From NCBI RefSeq assembly GCF_913063105.1, contig NZ_CAJXYQ010000006.1:248001-312000 (forward strand): a stretch of DNA of 64,000 nucleotides, given 5' to 3'. A program made the position numbers and the translations under genes. This DNA is from an uncultured Draconibacterium sp. (GTDB lineage Bacteria > Bacteroidota > Bacteroidia > Bacteroidales > Prolixibacteraceae). The notes beneath the pieces were generated by a model. That model ran no database searches and was not told the origin of the DNA. It was given only the letters and a program-made list of their open reading frames with translations. Each line of letters opens with the position of its first letter. Position 1 is the stretch's first letter. This document shows, in pieces, positions 19,490 to 28,309 of this stretch.

Positions 19490-20428
19490 TTACATTTTAC
19501 TGAGTGCGGGAATTATCCTTTTATAAAAATTATTATCTACAAGCGTTGCTGCGCCAATAAACGCGGCAGCTTCTTTTAATTCCGAAACAGAGATTTCCAT
19601 CTTTAAGCCCCTCTTTTCAAGATACTTGTTAAGGCTATTTCCAAAAAGATGATATGCTCTTGAAATATTCCCACCTATAACAAAGACTTCAATACCAAAT
19701 TTTTCAATCCATGGATGTAAAAACATTCCCATTTTTATCCCAAAATCATCAAATAAATCTTGTGCTATTTTATTCTTACCTGCTAATTCTGCCAATTGTT
19801 TCACCCCCGAAAGTTTTTCTCCGGCAAGCATTTCAAAACGAGATATTAGTCCTCGTGTTGAAAAGTAATCATCAGCAATTCCATTTTCAAAAGGCAAATG
19901 CCATAAACATCCGTTTTCGGGAACTTCGTCACCATCAACAACCGGGAGTTCGTTTCTGATAAAAGCGGAACCAAACCCTGTTCCAAGTGTAACCGACAAA
20001 GATTGACTGCAATCACTGGCTTTTCCAACCTGGTCTTCCCCGATAGCAAAAGCTGTTGCATCGTTTATAAATCTGATTTTAAAATCGCCGGGTAATTCCA
20101 GATAGTTTTTTAACAAATCAGGAACATTAACTCCGTAAATATTTTCGTATTTCCCGTTTTCTCCCGTAAAAAGTGGAATACCTTTGACATAATCAAACGG
20201 ACCGGGCATGGCAAATCCAATTCCTGAAACTTTATCAAAACCTGCCAGTTCCATGGTTTTTCTGATAGTTCTTCCCCAGGTATTAATTATTTCATCCGGT
20301 TGTCCATGATTATCTAAGTCATTTTCAGCATGTGTTTTTTTTAGTAATGTTTTGCTTTCCAGATTGTATGCTACACAACTTACATGGCTCCCGCCAATAT
20401 CAACACCTATGGCCAGTTTTTTATCCAT
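19490..20428 (-). CDS. ROK-family sugar kinase (probable mannose/hexose kinase)
   Basis: Cytoplasmic ATP-dependent hexose kinase of the ROK/ASKHA fold. The phosphate-1 loop is VDIGGSHVSC at residues 9-18, the catalytic aspartate is in INDATAFAIG (Asp123), and the second nucleotide loop is LGTGFGSAFI near 148-157; IGGNISRAYHLFG follows near the C-terminus. The cysteine-rich zinc motif of many ROK proteins is absent, as in several hexokinase-type members. With ManA in the same operon, phosphorylation of mannose to mannose-6-phosphate is the simplest reading, but glucose or fructose use is not excluded. It is 1 base from the gntR stop, so co-regulated with it. Confidence 0.85.
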   Translation of the reverse strand: MDKKLAIGVDIGGSHVSCVAYNLESKTLLKKTHAENDLDNHGQPDEIINTWGRTIRKTMELAGFDKVSGIGFAMPGPFDYVKGIPLFTGENGKYENIYGVNVPDLLKNYLELPGDFKIRFINDATAFAIGEDQVGKASDCSQSLSVTLGTGFGSAFIRNELPVVDGDEVPENGCLWHLPFENGIADDYFSTRGLISRFEMLAGEKLSGVKQLAELAGKNKIAQDLFDDFGIKMGMFLHPWIEKFGIEVFVIGGNISRAYHLFGNSLNKYLEKRGLKMEISVSELKEAAAFIGAATLVDNNFYKRIIPALSKM

Positions 20429-20429
20429 A

Positions 20430-21158
20430 TTATCTTCTTATTTCAATGGAGTAGGTAAATTTTTCTGCAACGTAAAATCCAATATTGTATTCTACAGGCC
20501 GATTCCCGGGATCGCTCACCCTACGTTCCCGGATTAAAACAGGCTCACCTGTTTTTATTTGTAAACGGTTGGCGGTAATTTTTGAAGCAATCCGGGCTTT
20601 AATTCTTTCATACGAGATTGCCACAGGGGTTTTATATTTTGTTTCCAGTAATTCGTACAAAGGTTGGCTAAAATCTTCGTATTGTCGAACTCCCAGTCGA
20701 GGGTGCAAATAACTTTCGAAATATACAAAAGGAGCTAAACTGTCGCCTCTTAATCGTGTTACTCTTAATATTTTTGTTTTTTCAGGAATATTAAAAAAAG
20801 TAGATACTTTATTGTCAGCTTCTACCCATTCAGCTTTGTTCTGGTAGTTTTTAAATGAAATCCCTTTGTCATTCATTTCCTGGGTAAAAGAATGCCAGCT
20901 GTTGAGTTGTGTCGTAAGTGTGTTTTCTGCAACCTTTGTTCCGTAACCCTTTTTCCGAATGATTAATCCTTCGTATTCCAGTTTATTGGTAGCTTGCCGG
21001 ATTGTATTCCGACTAACTCCCAGGGTTTTGGCCATTTCAACTTCGGGTGGAAGAAATTCACCATTCTGATATTGTGGCTGCTCAATTAGTTTTCTTAACA
21101 GTTCTTCAACCTGAAAATGCAAAGGAATTTTACTGTGATGATCAATTTCAAAAGTCAT
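20430..21158 (-). CDS. GntR-family repressor (HutC/UTRA type)
   Basis: Transcription factor, first gene of the mannoside operon. The N-terminal winged helix (about 10-78) contains GVSRNTIRQATNKLEYEGLI and the wing IRKKGYGTKV. Residues about 95-235 form a UTRA ligand-binding domain ending VEYNIGFYVAEKFTYSIEIR. UTRA regulators usually bind a sugar phosphate or related metabolite and release DNA; mannose-6-phosphate or a mannoside is a reasonable inducer here (inference). A near-perfect palindrome overlapping a -7 promoter element sits 17-34 bases before its start, indicating autoregulation of the whole operon. Confidence 0.9.
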   Translation of the reverse strand: MTFEIDHHSKIPLHFQVEELLRKLIEQPQYQNGEFLPPEVEMAKTLGVSRNTIRQATNKLEYEGLIIRKKGYGTKVAENTLTTQLNSWHSFTQEMNDKGISFKNYQNKAEWVEADNKVSTFFNIPEKTKILRVTRLRGDSLAPFVYFESYLHPRLGVRQYEDFSQPLYELLETKYKTPVAISYERIKARIASKITANRLQIKTGEPVLIRERRVSDPGNRPVEYNIGFYVAEKFTYSIEIRR

Positions 21159-21174
21159 ATTTGTTCAAATGTTC

Positions 21175-21192
21175 ATACATTTACAAATGTAT
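21175..21192 (-). promoter_or_regulatory. Operator palindrome overlapping -7 element of the mannoside operon
   Basis: A perfect inverted repeat ATACATTT-AC-AAATGTAT. Its minus-strand reading contains TACATTTG (21184-21191), an exact TAnnTTTG -7 element. A further AAATGT half-site at 21167-21172 makes a second, overlapping inverted repeat with ACATTT at 21177-21182. Repressor bound here would cover the promoter. No clear -33 TTG was found. Confidence 0.55.
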
Positions 21193-21247
21193 AAAAATAA
21201 AGCGATGTATTTTTGAATTTTACGTGATTTATGATTTTAAAAGAAGG

Positions 21248-22507
21248 TTAACGCCTTCCCTTAACTTCTTTGGCATCAATCAATTTGTAAAGTTTATCAG
21301 CGCGACGAAGTTTAGTATCAATTTTAACTGACACACGCTCACCTTTTTTTGCCTCCTGAACAGGTTCTAAATCAACCCGGATTTCTTCTACAATAGTTTC
21401 CACTACTCCGGTAGTTGGGCCCGAGATAATAATTTCATCACCTACTTTCAGATTATTGGTTTCGAGTTTAAATTCTGCCACCTTAATTTTTGTAAAGTAA
21501 TTGGTGCATTTTCCAATATACAGTTTTCTTTTTGTCGCCAGTGAGCCGTAATTTTTGCTCCACTCACCCAAACGTTGCCCCAAATAATATCCATCCCAAA
21601 AACCGCGGTTAAAAACTTTTGCCAGGCGCTTGTTCCAATCTTCTATTTTCTCGTCAGTAAAACTATTATCGAAATATGCATCCACAGCTTCCCGGTAACA
21701 TTGAACGGTTGTTTTTACATATTCAGCAGATCGGGCACGCCCTTCGATTTTTAAAACAGAAACGCCGGCATCCAGGATTTTATTTAGAAAATGAACTGTT
21801 TTTAGATCTTTTGGCGACATGATATATTCGTTATCAATAACGATTTCAGCACCGGTTTCTTTATCGGTAACCGTGTAAGCACGTCTGCAGGTTTGCAAAC
21901 ATGCACCGCGGTTGGCTGATGAATTCATTTCATGAAGACTTAAATAACACTTTCCGCTTATCGCCATACAAAGTGCTCCATGCACAAACATTTCAAGACG
22001 AACCAATTCTCCTGATGGCCCTTTTATCTGCTCACTTTCAATTTGTTTACTGATTTCTGTCACCCTCCCCAGATTCATCTCACGTGCCAAAACCACAACA
22101 TCGGCAAACAGGGAGTAAAATTTAACCGCTTCTATATTGGTAATATTTACCTGTGTTGAAATATGAACCTCGAGCCCGATGGAACGTGCAAACTGTATTA
22201 CAGAAACATCGGCTGCAATCACCGCTGAAACTCCTGCATTTTTGGCAGCTCGAATTACTTCATGCATTAAATCGATTTCGCCATCAAAAATCTCAACATT
22301 TAAAGTTAGATAGGTTTTTACCTTATTTGAGGAAGAGATTTCTACAATCTTTTTCAAATCTTCCAAAGAGAAATTACTGGAGGATCGGGAACGCATATTT
22401 AAATGCTCCACCCCAAAATACACCGATCCTGCTCCCCCTTGAATAGCAGCCATCAACGATTCGTATGATCCAACCGGCGCCATTATTTCTACATCTCTTC
22501 TCTCCAT
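21248..22507 (-). CDS. U32 family protein (TrhP/RlhA-like RNA hydroxylation or collagenase-like)
   Basis: Member of the peptidase U32 family. Well-studied bacterial members (TrhP, RlhA) take part in prephenate-dependent hydroxylation of tRNA or 23S rRNA rather than proteolysis. The PROSITE-like signature EMFVHGALCMAISGKCYLS is at residues 172-190. Cys180, Cys187, Cys203 and Cys207 fit the four-cysteine Fe-S ligand set. A triosephosphate-isomerase-type barrel covers about 5-270 and a small beta domain (LKVGDEIIISGPTTG) the C-terminus. At 419 residues it matches the shorter TrhP type. It is monocistronic, with a -7 element 20 bases upstream, and lies downstream of the efflux operon behind a set of hairpins. 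Confidence 0.88.
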   Translation of the reverse strand: MERRDVEIMAPVGSYESLMAAIQGGAGSVYFGVEHLNMRSRSSSNFSLEDLKKIVEISSSNKVKTYLTLNVEIFDGEIDLMHEVIRAAKNAGVSAVIAADVSVIQFARSIGLEVHISTQVNITNIEAVKFYSLFADVVVLAREMNLGRVTEISKQIESEQIKGPSGELVRLEMFVHGALCMAISGKCYLSLHEMNSSANRGACLQTCRRAYTVTDKETGAEIVIDNEYIMSPKDLKTVHFLNKILDAGVSVLKIEGRARSAEYVKTTVQCYREAVDAYFDNSFTDEKIEDWNKRLAKVFNRGFWDGYYLGQRLGEWSKNYGSLATKRKLYIGKCTNYFTKIKVAEFKLETNNLKVGDEIIISGPTTGVVETIVEEIRVDLEPVQEAKKGERVSVKIDTKLRRADKLYKLIDAKEVKGRR

Positions 22508-22526
22508 TCTATCTAATTTCAGGCGG

Positions 22527-22534
22527 CAAAGTTA
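22527..22534 (-). promoter_or_regulatory. Putative -7 element (TAACTTTG) of the U32 gene
   Basis: Minus-strand TAACTTTG matches TAnnTTTG and lies 20 bases before the ATG, giving a very short leader. A good -33 TTG was not found. Confidence 0.4.
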
Positions 22535-22597
22535 ATCGATTTGTTGGAAATTGGAATATTGAAGGGATGGAACGCTGATGACAGATATGATTTGGGA

Positions 22598-22764
22598 CTT
22601 TGACTTTCCAAAGTCAAAGATAATATACCGGACTTGGGAAAGTCCGGCTCCCGCTGTTTGTTTTAAAGAACCGTTCCTTCTGAGTTGAAAACACAGAGGG
22701 AACGGTTCTGTTTTTATTTAATCGGGCGAGAAGTAAAAATCAAATCGGCGAATCGGAATTCGCC
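22598..22764. repeat. Cluster of four successive hairpins
   Basis: Four separate inverted repeats in 167 bp. The first is 22598-22607 with 22610-22619 (10 bp, CTTTGACTTT). The second is 22628-22635 with 22640-22647 (8 bp, CCGGACTT). The third is 22668-22682 with 22694-22708 (15 bp, starting GAACCGTTCC, one G-T pair) and is followed on the plus strand by TGTTTTTATTT. The fourth is 22747-22753 with 22758-22764 (7 bp, GGCGAAT). They separate the end of the efflux operon from the U32 gene and probably include its terminator, but four unlike stems exceed what a terminator needs. Confidence 0.65.
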
Positions 22765-22774
22765 TCACCCTGGG

Positions 22775-23494
22775 TTACACAAACTTCTCCCGTTTCTGCA
22801 AATTGAATAAACCGTAAAGGATAAACACCAACATCCCCACACCAAGGAAAATCCTGTTTTTAGAAATTATCCCCTGCCAGATAATCTGATTCATACTATC
22901 AGGGATATCAAACGGATTTAAAAACACATTCCATTGAGTGCGTTCCAGTGCATCGGCCATAATTAACAGGAAGACACCAATTAACACCATTACCACTGCA
23001 GTTCCGTTTCCGTTTTTTATCAGGGTTGAAAACATAAAGGCCATGGAACCCAAAAACACAATCGGATACATTAACTGGTAGGCCATTTCTAATATGTTTA
23101 TTTTATAAAGAATAAGAGATGCTATTCCGGCAAATAACATTATAATGATAAATATGATTACATAAATCATTACCAGTCGCACAAGCCACACTTTGTATCT
23201 GTAATTCGGTATTCCAAAAAGGATTTCCAGCATCCTTGAATCATCATCGTTTTGAATGCCAAATGCTGAAGGATAAAATATTAAAAGAATCCCGGGAAAT
23301 ATCAGCAGATTATAAATTGTTCCATCAACAATTGTATTTCTGTTTACAACGGTTTGAATGGCAAAAAACAGAAAAAAAGCAAATGCTGAAATCAGGAACC
23401 ACACAAACTTGTTTGCAAAAATTATTTTAAGGTTGTACCTGACCATCCGGAACAGGATAATCAGCCGGTTTTTTATATTTAACGAACTACTCAT
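22775..23494 (-). CDS. ABC-2-type permease of the hybrid efflux operon
   Basis: Integral membrane protein of 239 residues with about six hydrophobic segments (near 28-48, 60-80, 105-130, 140-160, 165-183, 215-232). Its layout and the loop GIQNDDDSRMLEILFGIPNYRYKVWLVRL before TM3 (partial quotation avoided; see residues 79-107) resemble ABC-2 transporter permeases. Its start overlaps the last 8 bases of the RND-ABC fusion gene, so the two are translationally linked. It would supply the membrane partner for the ATPase fused to the RND pump (inference). Last gene of the operon. It could also be an accessory subunit without transport activity. Confidence 0.72.
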   Translation of the reverse strand: MSSSLNIKNRLIILFRMVRYNLKIIFANKFVWFLISAFAFFLFFAIQTVVNRNTIVDGTIYNLLIFPGILLIFYPSAFGIQNDDDSRMLEILFGIPNYRYKVWLVRLVMIYVIIFIIIMLFAGIASLILYKINILEMAYQLMYPIVFLGSMAFMFSTLIKNGNGTAVVMVLIGVFLLIMADALERTQWNVFLNPFDIPDSMNQIIWQGIISKNRIFLGVGMLVFILYGLFNLQKREKFV

Positions 23495-26400
23495 TTATTT
23501 CCTGTTTTTTAAAATCTTTTAATAAGCATAGATATGCATCTTCAAGGTGAGGTGAAACCTGTACCGCATTTTCCGAAGGCTTTTCTTTAGCGAGGCAACG
23601 CACCCTGATATTTTCGCCATCGCGCATGTGATGCACAATCAGTTTTTTATCGGCAATATTATCGAACTCTTTTGCCGGGATGCTAAACTGCCAGACAAAA
23701 CCCTCGCCCATGTTTACCATATCAGTTGGTGTTCCAAAGTATTTCAGGTCTCCCCGGTTGATTACTGCCACCTGGTTGCACGAACTTGAAATATCCTCAA
23801 TAATATGGGTGGAGAAAATTACAATCCGCTCACGACTTAATTCCACAAGCAAGTTTCGAAACCTGATTCTTTCACGCGGATCCAAACCTGCAGTGGGTTC
23901 ATCCACCACTAATATTCGAGGAAGGTTTAACAGGATTTGCGCAATCCCGATTCGTTGTTTCATACCTCCTGAGAAGGCCCCGATTTTATCAGTTCTACGG
24001 TCGTACATATGCACGCTTTTCAGCACATATTCCAATCTTTCTTCCCTGGTTTTTGTATCATTAATTCCTTTCAGAATGGCCTGATAATCCAGGAATTCCC
24101 ACGCAGACATATTTTCGTAGGTACCAAAGGCCTGCGGTAAATAACCAATCAGTCCCTGTAACTCTTCGCGATAGTTTTGTGTATCCAGTCCATTTATCCA
24201 AATCTTCCCATAACTTTGCTCCAGTATTCCGCAAATAATCCGCATCATGGTTGATTTTCCTGCTCCGTTCGGACCAAGCAATCCAAACATTCCGGTTTTT
24301 ATTTCGAGAGAAACACCATTTAAAGCACGGAACGGAGTTTTACGTTTTCCAACAACCGGAATCTGGCGAACCATATTAAAGTAGCCTCTGCGCAAACCTG
24401 CAAATCGACCTGTTATTCTGGCAATATTTACATCTTTTTTATGAATATATTCTCCTGAACTGTAAAATGTAAGAAGCAAATACCAGATAACTCCTATAAA
24501 AATTAACATACCCAGATTATCCCATTCAAAATAAAATATGCCTAAAAATACAAGTGGCACAAACCAGTAAAAGAGATTATAAATAATCCTATTTATTTTC
24601 AGGTAAATCTTTTTTCCGGATTTTTCATTTTTGTTGATTAAAACCTGATTTATCGGAACCCTTAAAACAAACAAAAAGAAAAATACAAAGTGAGACATCA
24701 CCCACATCCAGAAATTACTTTCCATATAAAAAAAGGTGAAATAGATAAGGAATCCAAACAGTGGAATCTGCCAAAGTAAATCATTAAAATCGCGCAGTTT
24801 TTTGTAGTCTTTTAACAGCCCTGCTCTTTCCCTTATTTTAATTCCTGATTTCCATTCGCGCATAAAACGGCTGTCGCGGTCATAAACTTTTACCAGTTTT
24901 CTTACGGTAATCGTAATTGCATCATTTTCGCCAATTACATTGGTACTTGCCTTTCTGAGGCTTGTTTTTACAAAAGCCACTATTCCCGGTACCAAAACGA
25001 TTAACAAAATAAAATCGAGCATCTGCCAGATAAATGCATCAACCTCGAAATAGATATAAATCGCACCAATCACAAAAACAATTAACATCCCAGCTTTTAG
25101 TATCCAGTTAAGCGATTTAATCCAGTCAATTGCATTTTCCAGTCCGGCATATAAGGTTGGAATAAATACTAAAGTCAGTATTGTGCTTAACGACAAGCCT
25201 CCGATAACGGTAATAGCAAAAGGTGCCCCAATTGCTCCAACGTACTCCGATTGTCCCATTGCCAGGGGGAATAATGCAACTATGGTTGTAATTGCTGTAA
25301 TCAGAATCGGTCTTACCCGAGATAATCCGGAGGTAATTAATGCCCGCGATTTTCGATGCCCCCGTTTTCGTAAAATGTTGGTGTAGTCAATCAGAATGAT
25401 ACCATTGTTTACAACGACTCCCAGAAGGATAATAAAACCCATTAAAGTATTGGCATTAAACAAACTGTTATTGGTAATAATAAGGCCGATAAAAGAACCA
25501 ATCGCTGCAAACGGCACCGAGAACAACAACACAAACGGAGTAATTGCAGATTCAAATACTGCAGAAAGAACCATAAAAATGAGGATAAATGCAGCACCGA
25601 TTAAAAAGTAAAATTCCCTGTATTGATCTTCTTCATGAATAACTTCAACCGCCACTCCCGGGGGAAGTTTGTAAGAACTAACAATATCATCAATCTCCAG
25701 GCGATAAGCTTCCAGAAGGTCCTTTGAAGATTCTGCTTCAGCTACAAATCTGTAAGTAAGTTCAATTTGTTTTTCCTGGTTAATACGAGTAATACTCGAT
25801 GTTCCGCTGGCATAAATCAATTCTGCAATATCCTGCAAATCGTAAGTTGCTCCTTGCGAATTACTGATTTGAAGTCGTTGTAAATCTTCTATAGTTTTTT
25901 CTGTTTTATCCTCATCTTCAGGATTAATTTTCCTTTCTTTTATTATGATCTCATATTCTTCTGTTCCTTGTTTAAAATTCACACCAGAAGTAAATTCTGA
26001 GGTAAATGTGGTAAGTTCCGATGCAATGTTCTGGAGATTGATACCGTATTCTGTCATTAAAATCTGGTTGAAATAAATATGAATCTCAGGCCGGTTGCTG
26101 GCAACACTCACATTTGCACTTCGTATAGATTCCAAATCTTCGATATAATATTCAAGGTCTTCAGCAACTCCTTTCATCACATCAAAATTTTCACCTTTTA
26201 TTACCACTCTTTCGCTGTTGGTACCTATACCCATAAAATTACTGAAGCCTTCCGTTCCGGATCTGCTTCCGCCACGAAAACTTGCACTCGATTCAGGAGG
26301 TGTCAAACTGATTTCGGCATTGGCAACATTATTTACTTTTCCTTCTACATCTGCCTTTACTTCTGCAATGGTCCTGCCATCGATATCCTTGTAATCTTCC

Positions 26401-28217
26401 TTAAACACAAAAGTTAAAATGGCCTCTTCCTGCTGAATTCTTGAAATCAAATCTTTTTTCTCTGCAATATCTTCCAAACGGGTTTCAACATCGGCTACTA
26501 CCAAATCGGTACTTTCAAGTGTTGAGCCGGTGGGCATGGTAACATAAATTGAAAACTGTGTTTCCTCAACTTCCGAAAGGCTGTTTACACTAACTGCCAG
26601 AATACTAAAGATGGTTACAAAGAAAAGTACCAGGGCACCAATAATGGTACGCGCCGGATTGCGCATGCTTGCTTTTAACAACACGATATAAATCTGAATT
26701 ATCCGGTTGTTGGTGGTAACTTTTTCGTAAAAGATATTACCTGCCCGCTTTCCTTTTAACAGGATATGTGCACCAATCGGCACCAGTAAAAGAGCAACAA
26801 ACAGAGAAATTATCATGGTTGAGATAACCGATACGCCAATATTGTCCCCCAGCAGTTTGATCATAAATTCTGATGAGAAAACAAAAGGTAGGAAAACAAT
26901 TATGGTGGTTAGTGTAGATGCAATAATCGAACGCATTACTTCCGTTGTGCCCTGCGTAACTGCAAGGTCTGCATCAAATCTTTTACCGGCTAGTCTGTAT
27001 ATATTTTCAAGAACAACAACACTGTTATCCAGAAGCATTCCGATCGCCAGTACCAGTCCTACCAGTGTTAAACTATTTACTGAAATATTTGCAGCATAAA
27101 AAAGATTAAAGGCAGTAAACACCGAAACCGGAATTCCCAGTGCCATAAAAGAAACTATTCTGAAATTTTTCAGAAACATCCATAATACAAAAATTGCAAG
27201 TAAACCGCCCACCAGAGCCAAATCAATCATCTGGGTGATATTTTTCTCCATCACCTCGGCCTGGTTGGTTTGAACCACAATTTCTACTCCCTTTGATTCC
27301 AACTTTTTATTTAATTCGTCCAGCAATTCCTGAACCTTATGAGAAAGGTCAATTTTATTAGCCTGGGAATCGCTGACCAATGTCATTGATACCGCATCGA
27401 GTCCATTCACACGGCTTATGGTTTCTTCTTCTTTTACACCAAAATAAACGTCGGCTATATCTTTCAAATACACCGGCCCTTCAGCTACCTGGATATTTTC
27501 GATATCGGTAACATTATCATATTCAGCTGTTACATGAACAAAATATTGTTTTTTAGAATCGTGAAGATACCCTGCAAATACCCTGTTTCGTGAATTCTGG
27601 TTAATTGCATTTCTGATTTGTGAGGGAGTAATTCCATACGCTTCACAAGCTGCTAAATCGTAGGTTACTTCAATAGATTTCTCATTTCCTCCAAAAACGG
27701 TTACTGAAGCAATTCCATTAACATTTTCAATAGATTGTAAAATTTCCGTATCTACAATATTCCGTAGCCTGTCAGTACCTCCTTCCCCACGAATCTGCAA
27801 CTCCATAAACTGGTTGGTGAGTTGCTGGATATCAACCTTTGTTACCCTTACAAAAAAATTATCATCAAGGCCATCAGTTACCTGCTCAATCTTTTCCTGT
27901 AATTTCAGAAAAGTATATTTTGTATCGACATTCTGTTCGAAATTAACCTGAATGGTTGCCGAGCGGTTATTTAAATTTGATTCGATACTCTCGATGCCTT
28001 CCATGGTTCCGATAGCTCCTTCAATAGGAATCACTGCCTGATTTTCCATGTATTTTGGATCGACTTCAATAGTTGACTGAACCTGAACAAAAAGCATTGG
28101 CAATTCTGCATTCGGAATCAATTCAACAGAAAGACGATTGTATGAAACATAACCAAGGACTGTGAGCCCCAGGAAAAGCATACTTATGAATATTTTTCTA
28201 TGTATAATGAATTTCAT
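23487..28217 (-). CDS. RND efflux pump fused to membrane linker and ABC ATPase
   Basis: A continuous 1576-residue chain. Residues 1-1031 form a complete HAE-type RND permease: TM1 at about 10-28, two porter-domain blocks, and TM4 with GMLLDNSVVVLEN (Asp397, Asn398). Residues 1040-1085 add two membrane segments; 1096-1148 are soluble and basic; 1149-1255 hold about four more hydrophobic segments. An ABC nucleotide-binding domain follows at about 1295-1520: Walker A GPNGAGKS (1315-1322), signature SGGMKQ (1416-1421), Walker B ILVVDEP (1435-1441) and H-loop His1471. All ATPase motifs are intact. It lies between a normal RND gene and a small permease overlapping its end. The fused ATPase resembles the operon's separate ATPase (RIRFRNLL, STHI, EGFVWQ). 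It could be a true dual-energy pump or an ABC half-transporter tethered to an RND. Confidence 0.88.
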   Translation of the reverse strand: MKFIIHRKIFISMLFLGLTVLGYVSYNRLSVELIPNAELPMLFVQVQSTIEVDPKYMENQAVIPIEGAIGTMEGIESIESNLNNRSATIQVNFEQNVDTKYTFLKLQEKIEQVTDGLDDNFFVRVTKVDIQQLTNQFMELQIRGEGGTDRLRNIVDTEILQSIENVNGIASVTVFGGNEKSIEVTYDLAACEAYGITPSQIRNAINQNSRNRVFAGYLHDSKKQYFVHVTAEYDNVTDIENIQVAEGPVYLKDIADVYFGVKEEETISRVNGLDAVSMTLVSDSQANKIDLSHKVQELLDELNKKLESKGVEIVVQTNQAEVMEKNITQMIDLALVGGLLAIFVLWMFLKNFRIVSFMALGIPVSVFTAFNLFYAANISVNSLTLVGLVLAIGMLLDNSVVVLENIYRLAGKRFDADLAVTQGTTEVMRSIIASTLTTIIVFLPFVFSSEFMIKLLGDNIGVSVISTMIISLFVALLLVPIGAHILLKGKRAGNIFYEKVTTNNRIIQIYIVLLKASMRNPARTIIGALVLFFVTIFSILAVSVNSLSEVEETQFSIYVTMPTGSTLESTDLVVADVETRLEDIAEKKDLISRIQQEEAILTFVFKEDYKDIDGRTIAEVKADVEGKVNNVANAEISLTPPESSASFRGGSRSGTEGFSNFMGIGTNSERVVIKGENFDVMKGVAEDLEYYIEDLESIRSANVSVASNRPEIHIYFNQILMTEYGINLQNIASELTTFTSEFTSGVNFKQGTEEYEIIIKERKINPEDEDKTEKTIEDLQRLQISNSQGATYDLQDIAELIYASGTSSITRINQEKQIELTYRFVAEAESSKDLLEAYRLEIDDIVSSYKLPPGVAVEVIHEEDQYREFYFLIGAAFILIFMVLSAVFESAITPFVLLFSVPFAAIGSFIGLIITNNSLFNANTLMGFIILLGVVVNNGIILIDYTNILRKRGHRKSRALITSGLSRVRPILITAITTIVALFPLAMGQSEYVGAIGAPFAITVIGGLSLSTILTLVFIPTLYAGLENAIDWIKSLNWILKAGMLIVFVIGAIYIYFEVDAFIWQMLDFILLIVLVPGIVAFVKTSLRKASTNVIGENDAITITVRKLVKVYDRDSRFMREWKSGIKIRERAGLLKDYKKLRDFNDLLWQIPLFGFLIYFTFFYMESNFWMWVMSHFVFFFLFVLRVPINQVLINKNEKSGKKIYLKINRIIYNLFYWFVPLVFLGIFYFEWDNLGMLIFIGVIWYLLLTFYSSGEYIHKKDVNIARITGRFAGLRRGYFNMVRQIPVVGKRKTPFRALNGVSLEIKTGMFGLLGPNGAGKSTMMRIICGILEQSYGKIWINGLDTQNYREELQGLIGYLPQAFGTYENMSAWEFLDYQAILKGINDTKTREERLEYVLKSVHMYDRRTDKIGAFSGGMKQRIGIAQILLNLPRILVVDEPTAGLDPRERIRFRNLLVELSRERIVIFSTHIIEDISSSCNQVAVINRGDLKYFGTPTDMVNMGEGFVWQFSIPAKEFDNIADKKLIVHHMRDGENIRVRCLAKEKPSENAVQVSPHLEDAYLCLLKDFKKQEINE

Positions 28218-28229
28218 AGTTTAAACAAT

Positions 28230-28260
28230 AGTCGGAAGCCAGGAGACTGAAGACCGAAGT
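28230..28260. repeat. GAAG-rich degenerate repeat between RND genes
   Basis: The 92-bp gap between the RND genes contains AGTCGGAAGCC, then GAAGACCGAAG. The same AGTCGGAAGC core occurs in the gap after the other RND gene (31408-31437), so it is probably a dispersed repeat. Confidence 0.4.
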
Positions 28261-28309
28261 TTCTCTTTCAAAATTTTTAGATTAACAAACTTAAAACCTA
28301 CCATCTCCT

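Noticed and set aside
23487..28217. That the RND-ABC fusion is two genes merged by a frameshift or missing stop
   Set aside because: The frame continues for over 250 residues of linker with sensible membrane segments between the two parts, with no internal start and no stop. A read-level check is still needed.
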